A stretch of DNA of 64,000 bases from JBAXQQ01 sp037131695 (GCA_964638715.1 CAZWZF010000006.1:107843-171842), one strand, 5' to 3'. Positions 16,874-27,197 are shown, counted from the stretch's first letter. The notes: generated by a model from the sequence alone, not told the origin. Made by a program: numbers and translations.

Positions 16874-19800
16874 ATGGTTAGATTTCTTCTGTTTTTGGCT
16901 GTTTCGCTGAGTATTGTTGGCGGAACAATCTTTTTCAGTAATCGTCCCCTGGTGGGGCAGGTTGTTGATTCGCGCGTGAAGGCGCAGGCCGCTTTGAAAA
17001 ATGGCAACTATAAAGATGCCTATGCCGATTTTTCGGCACTCGCGTTGAATGCTGCCGATGATGCCGGACAGGTTAGCGATGATTATAAAAATGCTTTAAC
17101 CTGTTTGCAAAATTTGGGCACAGTTGACGAGATAGATGACTTTCGCGAGAAAGTTATTACCGCTCATGGTAAAAACTGGCGATTATTATTCACCGCAGCG
17201 AAAAGCTACCTTGATATCGAACATAACGGTTATTTAATTGTCGGCAAGTTCAGCCGTGGTTATCACCGTGGCGGCGGCAAATACGTTAATTCGTATGAAC
17301 GCGACCGCGTTCGCGCCATGCAGTTAATGACATCAGCCTCTGAATTGATGACCAATGCGAAAGGCAAAGAAGCTGGTGATTTTTACCTGTTTTATGCCGA
17401 CACCCTGATGAATGGCCGCAACGGTATGGATGCATGGCTGTTCCAATCGCTGACCGATATCACCACATTGCCGGATTACGATGAAGGATATTACTACAGA
17501 TATTATCGCGGCGGCAATGGAGACCGTGGCGCCCCGGTTGATGAAGCCGGCAATCCTGTTGTATATAAAACACCAGGAAATTGGGACGGTTCGAAAAATG
17601 ATGGCGAACGCTGGCGCTGGCTTTTGAAAGCAGCCGCCGATTCCGACGCTGTATCTGCCCACGCAGCACTATTTAAATTCGCCTCCTTCGCTTACTCCCA
17701 GTTTGACGTCCGCACCATGGCGTCGTATAGTTGGTTCACCCGCATGGGCGACGACGAAAATACCACTACCAAGAGCAAATACAGCCTGGTAACCCTGACT
17801 GATAATGAAACGATAGCGAAACTCGCCACCGGGGTGAAGAAATTCAACCTGCCGGATGAATACAATTATATTAAACTATTCAACAGCCTGGCAGACAGCA
17901 ACGGCGAATACAAAGATAATGCTCTCAGAATGCTTGCCAATATCTACATGGATCGCCGACAGTTTGACCGCGCAATTCCATTTTATAAAAAATTAGGCGA
18001 TGATAAAGCTATCAAGCAAATCACCGGCAACTGGGGAGCGTTGGAACCCGCCGGTACCCAGCCATACGCAAAGAATGCCGAAGTCGACTTCAGATTCCGC
18101 AATGGCAACCTGGTTCACCTTACTGCCAACGCTATCAATGTCCAGCAGCTTCTGACTGATGTTAAAGCATACATAAAAACCAAACCAGCACAACTGGATT
18201 GGAATAAAATGCAGATTGATAATATTGGCTACCAGTTGGTAAATAGAAATCTTTCACAATATGTAGGCGCCGCTGTCGCGAATTGGGATATGAACCTGAC
18301 CCCGCGCGCCGGACATTTTGACCGCAGAATTACTATCAAAACCCCGCTAAACAAAGCTGGCGCATATTTATTAACCGCAAATATGGCAGACGGCAGCACC
18401 AGCCGTATCATTATCTGGGTGGCTGATACCGCGATAGTTACCAAGCAGATGGAAAACAGCACCTACCTGTTTGTTGCCGACGCGGCAGACGGCAAAGCTG
18501 TACCAAATGCTACAGTTTCATATTTCGGTTATTACAACCGCTGGATTAATGAGCCAAAAACTGGTGCTGGGCGAACCGAAACCCTGGTACAGGAGAAAGA
18601 GTTCACCACCGATGAAAACGGACAGTTGATTGTTCCCGCCGGCGAACTTGAAAATAATTACACATGGATAACAACCGCTCGCAAAGATGACCGATTCGCC
18701 TACATGGGGTTCCGTGGTTACTGGTGGGGTGGCAGACAGTACGACCAGCAGTATGAACAGGTAAAAGCGTTCTTTATCACCGACCGTCCAGTATATCGAC
18801 CGGAAGGATCTGTGAAATTTAAAGTATGGGTAAACACCGCGAAGTATGACCAGCAAGGCAACAGCCCGTTTGCCGGTCAAAATATGAATATCCGTATCTG
18901 GAACCCGCGCAACGAAAAGGTACTGGATAAAAACTTCACCGCAGACAATTATGGCGGCATCGCCGGCGAAATGCCACTAACCGCTGACGCTGTACTGGGG
19001 ACATACCGCATCTCTGTAAATGAGGACAAGGGAGTCTGGTATAACCAGGGAACCTTCCGCATTGAAGAATATAAGAAGCCGGAGTTTGAAGTTACTGTAG
19101 AATCGCCAAAAGATCCTATAATGCTGGGTGAAACTGCCACCGCAAAGATTAAGGCAAAATATTACTTTGGCGCACCAGTAACCGAAGCAAAGGTTAAATA
19201 TAAAGTTACCCGCAGCGATTACAATAAATCATGGTATCCGGTTTATTATTGGGACTGGATGTATGGCAATGGCTACTGCTGGTACTCCTATGATTATTAC
19301 TGGTATCCGGGCTGGCGCGACTGGGGTTGCAAACGTCCGATATACTCATGGTGGCAAGGCTGGCGTCCGCAGCCGCAGCCGGAAATAGTGGCAGAGGCAG
19401 AAGTGCCAATCGGCCCGGATGGTACTGTAGATGTAACTATCGACACCGCACTGGCAAAAGAAATGCAGGGCGATACCGACCATAAATACGAAATTTCCGC
19501 GGAAGTCACCGACCAGTCGCGCCGTACTATTACCGGCGGCGGACAAGTGCTGGCAACCCGCAAACCATTCAAAGTTTACGCCTGGGTTGACCGTGGTTAT
19601 TACCGCGTCGGCGACCCGATTATGGCAGACTTCAGCGCGCAGACACTGGACAACAAACCTGTTAAAGGTGCCGGCGTAGTGAAAGTAATGAAAGTATCAT
19701 ACAAAGCCGGAACCCCGATAGAGACACCGATATTCACCCAGGCATTGGATACCAATGACGAAGGGAAATCGACCGTCCAGTTGAAGGCGGGTGTCGGCGG

Positions 19801-22800
19801 GCAATACCGCATATCATACACCGTTACCGACGGCAAGGGACGCAGCATTGAAGGCGGTTATCTCTTCACAGTTCGCGGCGAAGGCGCATCACCGGCTGGT
19901 TTCCGCTTTAACGATGTTGAACTGATACCTGACAAACGAGAATACAACCCGGGTGAAAACGTTAACCTGATGATTAACGCAGACATCCCGGATACCAATG
20001 TAATGCTGTTCATACGGCCTACAAATGGCGTTTACAAGCAACCGCAAATGATTAAGATGGTTGGCAAAACTTCGATACAGTCAGTTGCTGTGGCACAAAA
20101 AGATATGCCGAACTTCTTCGTTGAAGTTGTAACTGTCGGCCGCGGCAAGGTATTCACCGAAGTCCGCGAAATTGCAGTTCCGCCGGTGAAGAAATCTCTT
20201 GATGTGCAGGTACTGCCATCCGCAGAGAAATACAAGCCAGGCGAATCCGCCACCGTAAAACTGAAAGTGACTGACCCGAACGGCAAACCGGTACAGGGAC
20301 AGGCAGTTGTCAGCGTATACGACAAAGCGGTTGAATATATCAGCGGCGGCAGCAACGTGCCGGACATCCGCGAGTTCTTCTGGAAATGGCGTCGTTACCA
20401 CAGTGCCCAGACCGGCGATAGCCTGTCGCATTTTGAATACGCGCTATATAAAGATTACCAGGAACAGATGCAGCAGTTGGGCATATTTGGAAATACTGCT
20501 GATGAAGAAGATGAATCAAAAAGTGATGGAGACATGCTGTCTGCAAAAACAGAAACTAGTCAAATGCGTGGAGTGAATAGAAAAGAAGCATCATTTGGAG
20601 CAGCTAATGGCATGCCTATGGCAGCGGCACCTGGAGTAGCTATGGATAGCATAATGGAAAAAGGCGCAATGGCAGACGGAAAAGATAAGAAAGCTATCGG
20701 CGGTGGCGGCGGGAATGCACCCGCGCCAGGTGCCGGTAATGGCGGTGATGTAGAACCCACCGTCCGTACCGAATTTGCCGATACCGCATTCTGGACCGGC
20801 GCAGTTGAAACCGGTGCAGATGGTACTGCGCAGGTAACCTTTAAAATGCCGGAAAACCTGACCGGATGGAAAATGAAGAGCTGGGTAATGGGTGCTGGTA
20901 CCGCTGTCGGCGAAGGTGAAGCCGCGGCCGTAACAGTTAAAAACCTGCTCCTTAGAATGCAGGCTCCGCGCTTCTTCACTCAGAAAGATGAAGTTGTACT
21001 GTCCGCCAATATCCATAACTACCTGACCACCACCAAGAAGGTCAAGGCAGTGCTGGAACTGGACGGCCCGACACTGGTTCCGTTGGATCCGAAAACCGGA
21101 AAGGTTGTAACCGGCATCAGCGGCAAGAAAACAGTTATTGATTATATTGAAATACCTGCCAATGGCGAAAAACGCGTAGATTTCCGCGTACTCGCTGTTC
21201 AGCCAGGGCAGGCAATAGTTCGCATGAAAGCGATTACTGATGAAGAATCTGACGCGATGGAAATGAAATTCCCGGTACAGATTCACGGAATGTTGAAGAC
21301 GGAAAGCTACAGCGGCGTTATTCGTCCGAATGCAAAGGAAGGCGCGATTACCGTTACTGTTCCCGCAGAAAGACTGCCGGAACAGAGCCGACTGGAAGTG
21401 CGCTGGTCGCCAACACTGGCAGGCGCAATGGTTGACGCGCTGCCATACATGGCTGATTACCCGTATGGTTGTACCGAACAGACACTAAACAAGTTCCTGC
21501 CGACATTGACCACCCAGAAAATCCTGAAAGGGATGGGCCTGAATCTGAAGGATATCGAAGCAAAACGCACTAACCTGAATGCCCAGGAAATCGGCAACGA
21601 TGTAGAACGGGCAAAAGGCTGGAAACGCTTTGACACTAACCCGGTATTCGACGAAGCAGAAGTCGCAAATATGGTAACTGCTGGCATCAATAGACTGGCA
21701 TCAATGCAATGCAGCGACGGCGGCTGGGGCTGGTTCAGCGGTTACGGCGAACAGAGCTACGCCCACACCACCGCTGTTGTAGTTCACGGATTGCAGCGCG
21801 CCAAGGCAATCGGTACTAACTTGCCGGCAAACATGCTGGAACGCGGCGTAACCCGCCTGCAGCAATTCCAGAATGAAGAGTTGGGACGCTTGAAACTGTG
21901 GCGCGCCGGAACCCATGAATGGCCGGCGAAAGAAAAAGCCGACGCCATGGACGCCTTCATTTACATGGTGCTGGCAGACGCAACTCTTGATAACAGAGAA
22001 ATGCGCCAATACCTGTATGAAGACAGACTGAGCCTGCCGGTTTATGCCAAGTGCATGTTCGGCATCGCCCTGCATACCGTTGGCGATATCGAAAAACGCG
22101 ATATGCTGATTAAAAATATCGACCAGTATCTGGTTGAAGATAACGAAAATCAGACTGCATATCTGAAACTGCCAAACGACAATTACTGGTGGTACTGGTA
22201 CGGCAGCGAATACGAGGCGCAGGCTTACTACCTGAAACTGCTGACTCTTACCGACCCGAAAGGGACGAAGGCATCCGGCATGGTTAAGTACCTGCTGAAC
22301 AACCGCAAGCATGCGACCTACTGGAACTCCACCCGCGACACTTCTTATGTCGTCGAAGCATTTGCCGACTATATGAAGGCCAGCGGCGAAGATAAGCCGG
22401 ATATGAACCTGCAGGTATTCATCGACAATCGTCTGGTAAAAACCGTGCAGATAAATGCCGGCAATCTGTTCACCTTTGATAACAAACTTGTTCTGGAAGG
22501 CGCGGACCTTACTACCGGCGCTCACGAAGTGAAGATGGTAAAGACTGGCACCGGCCCATTGTATTTCAATGCCTACATGACTAACTTTACCTTGGAAGAT
22601 AACATCACCAAGGCCGGGTTGGAAATCAAGGTAAACCGAAAATACTACAAACTGTTACGCGTAGACAAGACCGTAGCCGGTCAGGGCAGCCGCGGTCAGG
22701 TACTTGGCCAAAAAGTTGAGAAATACGAGCGCGTATTAATCGATAGCGGCGCGAGCCTGAAGAGTGGCGATCTGGTTGAAGTAGAGTTGGAAATTGATTC

Positions 22801-23092
22801 CAAGAACGACTACGAATACATCCTGTTCGAAGACATGAAACCAGCCGGCTTCGAAACTGTTGAAGTCCGTAGCGGCTACACCGGCAACGAAATGGGAGCC
22901 TACGTAGAGTTCCGTGATAACCGCGTAGCATTATTCGTACGTTCGTTAGCGAGAGGCAAACACAGCATGAGCTACCGAGTAAGAGCTGAAATCCCCGGCA
23001 AGTTCAGTGCACTGCCAACAATGGCAAGCGCCATGTACGCGCCGGAGTTGAAGGCTAACAGCGATGAATGGAAGATTGGGATTAAGGATTAA
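16874..23092 (+). CDS. Bacterial alpha-2-macroglobulin family protein with thioester motif
   Basis: Bacterial alpha-2-macroglobulins are periplasmic or envelope traps that capture foreign proteases by a thioester. The 2072-residue product has an N-terminal membrane or signal segment (residues 4-22), TPR-like helices (about 35-400), MG domains including an MG2-type FFITDRPVYRPEGSVKFKV (about 635-652), a Gly-rich linker (about 1276-1292), the A2M domain at TAFWTGAVETGADGTAQVTF, and the thioester loop PYGCTEQ with Cys1533 and Gln1536. TPR-like alpha-toroid helices and a receptor-like end follow. An aromatic-rich insert lies at about residues 785-835. A GTG at 16853 is possible, but GGAGG at 16862-16866 is ideally placed for ATG 16874. 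There is no lipobox. The usual partner pbpC is absent from the neighbourhood. Confidence 0.93.
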   Translation: MVRFLLFLAVSLSIVGGTIFFSNRPLVGQVVDSRVKAQAALKNGNYKDAYADFSALALNAADDAGQVSDDYKNALTCLQNLGTVDEIDDFREKVITAHGKNWRLLFTAAKSYLDIEHNGYLIVGKFSRGYHRGGGKYVNSYERDRVRAMQLMTSASELMTNAKGKEAGDFYLFYADTLMNGRNGMDAWLFQSLTDITTLPDYDEGYYYRYYRGGNGDRGAPVDEAGNPVVYKTPGNWDGSKNDGERWRWLLKAAADSDAVSAHAALFKFASFAYSQFDVRTMASYSWFTRMGDDENTTTKSKYSLVTLTDNETIAKLATGVKKFNLPDEYNYIKLFNSLADSNGEYKDNALRMLANIYMDRRQFDRAIPFYKKLGDDKAIKQITGNWGALEPAGTQPYAKNAEVDFRFRNGNLVHLTANAINVQQLLTDVKAYIKTKPAQLDWNKMQIDNIGYQLVNRNLSQYVGAAVANWDMNLTPRAGHFDRRITIKTPLNKAGAYLLTANMADGSTSRIIIWVADTAIVTKQMENSTYLFVADAADGKAVPNATVSYFGYYNRWINEPKTGAGRTETLVQEKEFTTDENGQLIVPAGELENNYTWITTARKDDRFAYMGFRGYWWGGRQYDQQYEQVKAFFITDRPVYRPEGSVKFKVWVNTAKYDQQGNSPFAGQNMNIRIWNPRNEKVLDKNFTADNYGGIAGEMPLTADAVLGTYRISVNEDKGVWYNQGTFRIEEYKKPEFEVTVESPKDPIMLGETATAKIKAKYYFGAPVTEAKVKYKVTRSDYNKSWYPVYYWDWMYGNGYCWYSYDYYWYPGWRDWGCKRPIYSWWQGWRPQPQPEIVAEAEVPIGPDGTVDVTIDTALAKEMQGDTDHKYEISAEVTDQSRRTITGGGQVLATRKPFKVYAWVDRGYYRVGDPIMADFSAQTLDNKPVKGAGVVKVMKVSYKAGTPIETPIFTQALDTNDEGKSTVQLKAGVGGQYRISYTVTDGKGRSIEGGYLFTVRGEGASPAGFRFNDVELIPDKREYNPGENVNLMINADIPDTNVMLFIRPTNGVYKQPQMIKMVGKTSIQSVAVAQKDMPNFFVEVVTVGRGKVFTEVREIAVPPVKKSLDVQVLPSAEKYKPGESATVKLKVTDPNGKPVQGQAVVSVYDKAVEYISGGSNVPDIREFFWKWRRYHSAQTGDSLSHFEYALYKDYQEQMQQLGIFGNTADEEDESKSDGDMLSAKTETSQMRGVNRKEASFGAANGMPMAAAPGVAMDSIMEKGAMADGKDKKAIGGGGGNAPAPGAGNGGDVEPTVRTEFADTAFWTGAVETGADGTAQVTFKMPENLTGWKMKSWVMGAGTAVGEGEAAAVTVKNLLLRMQAPRFFTQKDEVVLSANIHNYLTTTKKVKAVLELDGPTLVPLDPKTGKVVTGISGKKTVIDYIEIPANGEKRVDFRVLAVQPGQAIVRMKAITDEESDAMEMKFPVQIHGMLKTESYSGVIRPNAKEGAITVTVPAERLPEQSRLEVRWSPTLAGAMVDALPYMADYPYGCTEQTLNKFLPTLTTQKILKGMGLNLKDIEAKRTNLNAQEIGNDVERAKGWKRFDTNPVFDEAEVANMVTAGINRLASMQCSDGGWGWFSGYGEQSYAHTTAVVVHGLQRAKAIGTNLPANMLERGVTRLQQFQNEELGRLKLWRAGTHEWPAKEKADAMDAFIYMVLADATLDNREMRQYLYEDRLSLPVYAKCMFGIALHTVGDIEKRDMLIKNIDQYLVEDNENQTAYLKLPNDNYWWYWYGSEYEAQAYYLKLLTLTDPKGTKASGMVKYLLNNRKHATYWNSTRDTSYVVEAFADYMKASGEDKPDMNLQVFIDNRLVKTVQINAGNLFTFDNKLVLEGADLTTGAHEVKMVKTGTGPLYFNAYMTNFTLEDNITKAGLEIKVNRKYYKLLRVDKTVAGQGSRGQVLGQKVEKYERVLIDSGASLKSGDLVEVELEIDSKNDYEYILFEDMKPAGFETVEVRSGYTGNEMGAYVEFRDNRVALFVRSLARGKHSMSYRVRAEIPGKFSALPTMASAMYAPELKANSDEWKIGIKD

Positions 23093-23163
23093 ATTAGTTG
23101 ACAGTGGACAGTGGAAAGTTGATAGCGAAGGCGGACAGGGATGTCTGCCTTGGTGGGAGTTTT

Positions 23164-23272
23164 TGGGAGGAATGGGAATTATGGGAGGAATGGGAAGAAT
23201 GATTGATTTAGAGAAGTTACGATAAATCATTCCTCCCATTTCTCCCATTCCTCCCATACTTCCCATCAATCT
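23164..23272. repeat. Long purine-rich inverted repeat at a convergent gene junction
   Basis: Units of the form GGGAGGAATGGGAA are repeated on the left arm (23165-23200), and their reverse complements (TTCCTCCCATTTCTCCCATT and following) occupy 23229-23270. Together they can fold into a hairpin of more than 40 bp. It lies between the convergent A2M and GH13 genes, where it could act as a two-way terminator. A shorter relative is at 59174-59250. Confidence 0.6.
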
Positions 23273-23279
23273 TTAATCT

Positions 23280-26200
23280 TTAACCCTCAATCACCTTCTC
23301 AACCTGATAACCGGCATTCTCTGCTTTTTGCAGCAAGTCGGTTATAGCATCGCCGGCATCTGCGCCATTCAGTTTTGCGGTCAGGGTCAGCCAATCGCAG
23401 AGTTCAATGAATGATTCGCGGTTGAAATATAAGACGTTGTGGTGGCGATTTACTCCGAGTAGTTTTTGTACGTCAAGGTTTTTAAATAACGTTATCGCCA
23501 GGTTTTCAATGGGCAATTGCACTTCCGTTAATACCTTCACCAGCATGGTGTTGTATTCCGCTGCCCCGGCGTCTAAACCGATGGTGGTGAAGGAACGTGC
23601 GATGGCGCGTCCCAGGTGCAGGTCATCGATTAACGCGCGCGAGGTGGTAATGGTCGGATACAACTGTGCCAGATCATGCACAGTCAGCCAGGCGGATAAA
23701 ATAGCGCGCCAGTTAAGGTCAGCCATCTCATTATTTTTAATTATTTCTCCTAAACTGTCTGCAACGGTAGCTTCGGATAAATTAGTAATATGCACCTTTG
23801 CTATTTCACGGGCTATCAGCCACTTGTCGCGCATATTATCGGCAAATGCTATTTTGGCGGTGTCCGCTGACGGTATTACAGACAATAGGCCGTCTGCGAT
23901 ATTCAATGTTGAAACGTGAATTAAATCCGGCTGGTCGACGGCCATTTTCGCGGGATTCAGCCACCAGTTTGCGCCGTCTTCTATCATGCTGCAAACCGGA
24001 GTAACGGCAGGCATCATCATCATTTCGTGCATAGCTTCATTCAATCCCGGCACGCCGCGGCCATCCAGAGTATCGGCCAATTGCGAATACGGCCCCCATC
24101 CTTCCTCGACGATTATCTCGAAATCAACAAATACCATGCATTGATAAGCGTTCAGTTCTACTGTCAGTCCATTGTTTTTTATATCACAGCATTTCCACAG
24201 GTATTCCAGGTTGCTGAACAACTCGCGACAGCGTACCAGCGTATGCGGGTCATCCGGCAGATTCATTCCCTGCCAGATATCTTTTTGCCAAATCTGTTTA
24301 TCATCTTTGTTCAGATAACCGGCGGATTTATTGATAGTTCCCCGGGTATAGCCAAATTTATTGTGGTACAGTACCAATCCGCGCTCATTGCCCAGCATAT
24401 TTGAATACGCGAATACATTTTCGTCTACATTGCCATGGGGAGTATAAAAATCGTATAGGTAAAAATTATCCACACCTGCAAATATGCGACGTTGATGCAG
24501 AATGGGGAATATAACTTGCTTGTGATGTTCAGCAAACCCGGTATCTTCTATTTCATCCCACTGGGCGCGGCGATATTCCATGCCGTATTTCTCGGTCATG
24601 CCTTCTACCTGTCCATGCCCAAACATTGGCAGGCCCGGCAAGGTAGACATCACCGCGCAAATGCCAAAATATTTATCACTCTTGCCAAACTGCTCCACCG
24701 CTGTTTTTTCATCGGGGTTATTCAGGAAGTTCACATATCTTTTCAGAATCTCCGGGTCAAACTCCAGGGTGTTTTTGATAGCTATCCGATATTTCGCGTT
24801 CTCTTCATCGCGCATCATATTCATAAACGCGCTGTTATATACCCGGTGCATCCCCAGCGACCGCACAAAATAACCTTCCATCATCCAGAATGCCTCTGCC
24901 AGCAACAGGGTATCCGGGGCTTCAACCGCCACGCGGTCTACTACCTCGCGCCAGAATTCTATCGGTATTGCCTTGTCAAAATCGGCGCGGGTCATGCTGT
25001 GTTCCGCGCGGGTGGCTATCGCGCCGCCGTGGCCAGGTTCAGGGAACCACAGGCGCTGGACGTGCTTTTTCGCCAGTGTCATTGCCGCGTCAAAACGTAT
25101 GACCGGGAAATTGCGGGCAACGTGCAGGATGGTCTGAATAATTGCTTCCCGTACTTCGGCATTCAGGAAGTTCAACTGCGCGGTGTCATTCCACGGCATG
25201 TTTGTGCCATCATTTCCGTGATAGATATATTTCTCGCTGCCGGTATATTTATCCAGCCGTTTGAATACTACGGCGGCGTCGGAACGGGAATAATAATGGT
25301 CTTCCAGGTAGATACCTACCCGTTCATCGGCGGACAAATCCGCGCCATTGAATGAATACGCCGGAAACGGGCTGTAATCAAGCGACAGGAACCAGTCCGG
25401 GTGTTCAATCACCCATTTACTGTCTATCCCCATGTGATTGGGAACCATGTCGGATGCCAGTCGGACGCCATATTTCCAGGCTTTATCGCGCATTTTTTCC
25501 AGTGCCGGCCAGCCGCCCAGATCTTCGGCAATTTCATATTCCAGCAATGAATACGCGCTGGCGACAGCATCCGGGTTGCCGCACAAATGCTTGATGCGCT
25601 GCGAGGCAAGGCTGCGTTCCCATAGGCCAATCAGCCATAATCCGGTGAAGCCGCGCTCCGCCATCAGCTTAAATTCTTCTTCAGGAATCATATCCAGCGA
25701 TGATATATTTCGCTGATATTTTTTACTCAATTGGTCAAGCCAGACATAACTATTTTTCGCGATCAATATCAATCGCGGCATCCAATCCAAGTCCTGGCTG
25801 TATGCTTCCGGTTCTTCCATATCGACTGATGTGAACTCGATAACTTTGCTGGGTCCGGGGCCAAAAAATACCGGCTTTTCTTCTTCCTGCAGGTAATCCA
25901 TACCGCCAAGAATACGATAAATATAGCCGCCCAGCCGCTTTCCCCAACGTTTTAAAATATAATCCAACTGACCATTCAACGAATGCGGGTTTGCCAATGC
26001 CGGCGCACGCAGCAAATCTATAAGCGTTTCTTCGCCATCAATCTCTGGCGACTGTTTGAAAAATAAATGGAGTTCGTCGATTACAGATTTATATTGCGTC
26101 TCTGCGCCTAATTTGCTGTCGTCAATTAATTCAACAAACGGGGTCAGCGCGGGGTTTTGATTTTCAATCCATAACAGCAGCATCTCTTCCAGCGCGATTT

Positions 26201-26645
26201 GACGATTGGGTATCCCTTGGCTTTCACCATCTATATACTCATCCACAGATATTTCGCCGCGATAAACGGCGACGGGGGGGAACTCATCAATAAAACGCCG
26301 CAACACACCTTCCAAATTTTCTATTTTAATCTTCTGTTCAAGCCAATCCAATGCACTACCGCTAAACTCCGGGTCATGGTCTTCACGATATTTTTCTATC
26401 GTCAAATGAAACAACTCATCCATCAATCCGATAGCGTTTATCTGTCCGGCCTTTACTGCCATCTCGGGGTAACGCGCAAGGTCGCGCTTCTCATTTATTT
26501 GCTGACAAAATAGCCGCGCCGCCTGAATATTAGCTAAAATCACCGCACCTGATGAAGAAAAAAGCGAATCTTTAAAATTATATTTGTCGCGAGACCGTCG
26601 CGAAATATGAAACTCGTAGGGTAAATTACTGTTTGGCAAAGACAT
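23280..26645 (-). CDS. Large GH13 alpha-amylase-family enzyme
   Basis: The 1121-residue protein contains a GH13 (beta/alpha)8 barrel in its middle third. The canonical conserved regions are present: ASDMVPNHMG (region I), VIRFDAAMTLAKKH with the nucleophile Asp (region II), LLLAEAFWMM with the acid/base Glu (region III), and VNFLNNPDEKTAVEQFGKS in place of the usual NHD region IV. TLPGLPMFGHGQ completes the barrel. An N-terminal helical domain of about 300 residues and a long C-terminal helical part flank it. There is no signal peptide, so it should act in the cytoplasm on glycogen, maltodextrin or a related alpha-glucan. Start ATG at 26643-26645 is favoured by GAGG directly upstream; the longer reading frame to 26687 has none. 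The exact specificity is unknown; the altered region IV argues against a plain alpha-amylase. Confidence 0.85.
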   Translation of the reverse strand: MSLPNSNLPYEFHISRRSRDKYNFKDSLFSSSGAVILANIQAARLFCQQINEKRDLARYPEMAVKAGQINAIGLMDELFHLTIEKYREDHDPEFSGSALDWLEQKIKIENLEGVLRRFIDEFPPVAVYRGEISVDEYIDGESQGIPNRQIALEEMLLLWIENQNPALTPFVELIDDSKLGAETQYKSVIDELHLFFKQSPEIDGEETLIDLLRAPALANPHSLNGQLDYILKRWGKRLGGYIYRILGGMDYLQEEEKPVFFGPGPSKVIEFTSVDMEEPEAYSQDLDWMPRLILIAKNSYVWLDQLSKKYQRNISSLDMIPEEEFKLMAERGFTGLWLIGLWERSLASQRIKHLCGNPDAVASAYSLLEYEIAEDLGGWPALEKMRDKAWKYGVRLASDMVPNHMGIDSKWVIEHPDWFLSLDYSPFPAYSFNGADLSADERVGIYLEDHYYSRSDAAVVFKRLDKYTGSEKYIYHGNDGTNMPWNDTAQLNFLNAEVREAIIQTILHVARNFPVIRFDAAMTLAKKHVQRLWFPEPGHGGAIATRAEHSMTRADFDKAIPIEFWREVVDRVAVEAPDTLLLAEAFWMMEGYFVRSLGMHRVYNSAFMNMMRDEENAKYRIAIKNTLEFDPEILKRYVNFLNNPDEKTAVEQFGKSDKYFGICAVMSTLPGLPMFGHGQVEGMTEKYGMEYRRAQWDEIEDTGFAEHHKQVIFPILHQRRIFAGVDNFYLYDFYTPHGNVDENVFAYSNMLGNERGLVLYHNKFGYTRGTINKSAGYLNKDDKQIWQKDIWQGMNLPDDPHTLVRCRELFSNLEYLWKCCDIKNNGLTVELNAYQCMVFVDFEIIVEEGWGPYSQLADTLDGRGVPGLNEAMHEMMMMPAVTPVCSMIEDGANWWLNPAKMAVDQPDLIHVSTLNIADGLLSVIPSADTAKIAFADNMRDKWLIAREIAKVHITNLSEATVADSLGEIIKNNEMADLNWRAILSAWLTVHDLAQLYPTITTSRALIDDLHLGRAIARSFTTIGLDAGAAEYNTMLVKVLTEVQLPIENLAITLFKNLDVQKLLGVNRHHNVLYFNRESFIELCDWLTLTAKLNGADAGDAITDLLQKAENAGYQVEKVIEG

Positions 26646-26756
26646 TAGTTCCTCTTTCACAGTTTGTTGCATCTCAATTATACACAATTTATGTTATTAA
26701 TTACGAATTATTAATTACGAATTACGAATGCTCTTGCAAAACCTGTGTAACCAAAA

Positions 26757-26805
26757 GTATCGCAAGCATCCTGCTTGCGGTTCACGAGCTGGAAGCTTGT
26801 GATAC
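26757..26805. repeat. Paired-hairpin repeat in the 26646-27188 spacer
   Basis: GTATCGCAAGC (26757-26767) and GCTTGTGATAC (26795-26805) form inverted arms, and the left arm is also part of its own hairpin, GCAAGC-ATCCT-GCTTGC (26762-26778). A further small hairpin, TGTGGGCTTTGCCCACA, follows at 26825-26841. The spacer 26646-27188 otherwise holds ATTAATTACGAATT repeats (26695-26728), a terminator at 27023 and the Ech promoter. Confidence 0.55.
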
Positions 26806-27022
26806 ATTATGCATAATCCTCTAATGTGGGCTTTGCCCACAACTCATAATTATTCACCACAAAAGATCACAAAAGAAGAATTTATTAAAACTCTTTGTGT
26901 TCTTGTATCTTTGATTCGACACTCTACCTACAAAGGCATACTGTAGTGTCAGAGGTCGAATCCCGGGGAGGGGTTGGGGAGGGGATTATAAGGTGGTAAT
27001 CGAAAATCCTGTAATATCATCT

Positions 27023-27059
27023 AAAAGCAGCATTTTTGTAAAATAAATGCTGCTTTTTT
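27023..27059. terminator. Terminator-like hairpin upstream of the Ech operon
   Basis: AAAAGCAGCATTT (27023-27035) pairs with AAATGCTGCTTTT (27045-27057), followed by more T residues. It is symmetric and could stop transcription from either side. No gene ends here on the plus strand, so it may insulate the Ech promoter from upstream read-through. Confidence 0.65.
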
Positions 27060-27167
27060 ATACGTTTTTTTCTTAAAAAATCAACATGAAATAGAACTTT
27101 CGTATCATTAAGTTTAACTATTTGCGATACCAAAATACAAAATTATCATTTTTCAAGTGAAATTTTG

Positions 27168-27197
27168 TTGCATTTATTTTAAGTATGGGTGTATAAT
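27168..27197 (+). promoter_or_regulatory. Promoter of the ech operon
   Basis: TTGCAT (27168-27173) and a perfect TATAAT (27192-27197) are spaced by 18 bases. The expected transcript start near 27204 lies beyond the GTG at 27189, which rules that codon out as the echA start. The -35 box TTGCAT is the same as in the tRNA-Gly promoters. Confidence 0.7.

Noticed and set aside
21701..22525. 274-codon minus-strand open frame inside the alpha-2-macroglobulin gene
   Set aside because: It is a shadow of the A2M frame, with no ribosome binding site and low-complexity composition.
24492..25355. 287-codon plus-strand open frame opposite the GH13 gene
   Set aside because: It lies wholly inside the GH13 coding region. 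That gene's motifs are convincing on the minus strand, and the plus-strand translation shows no family pattern.
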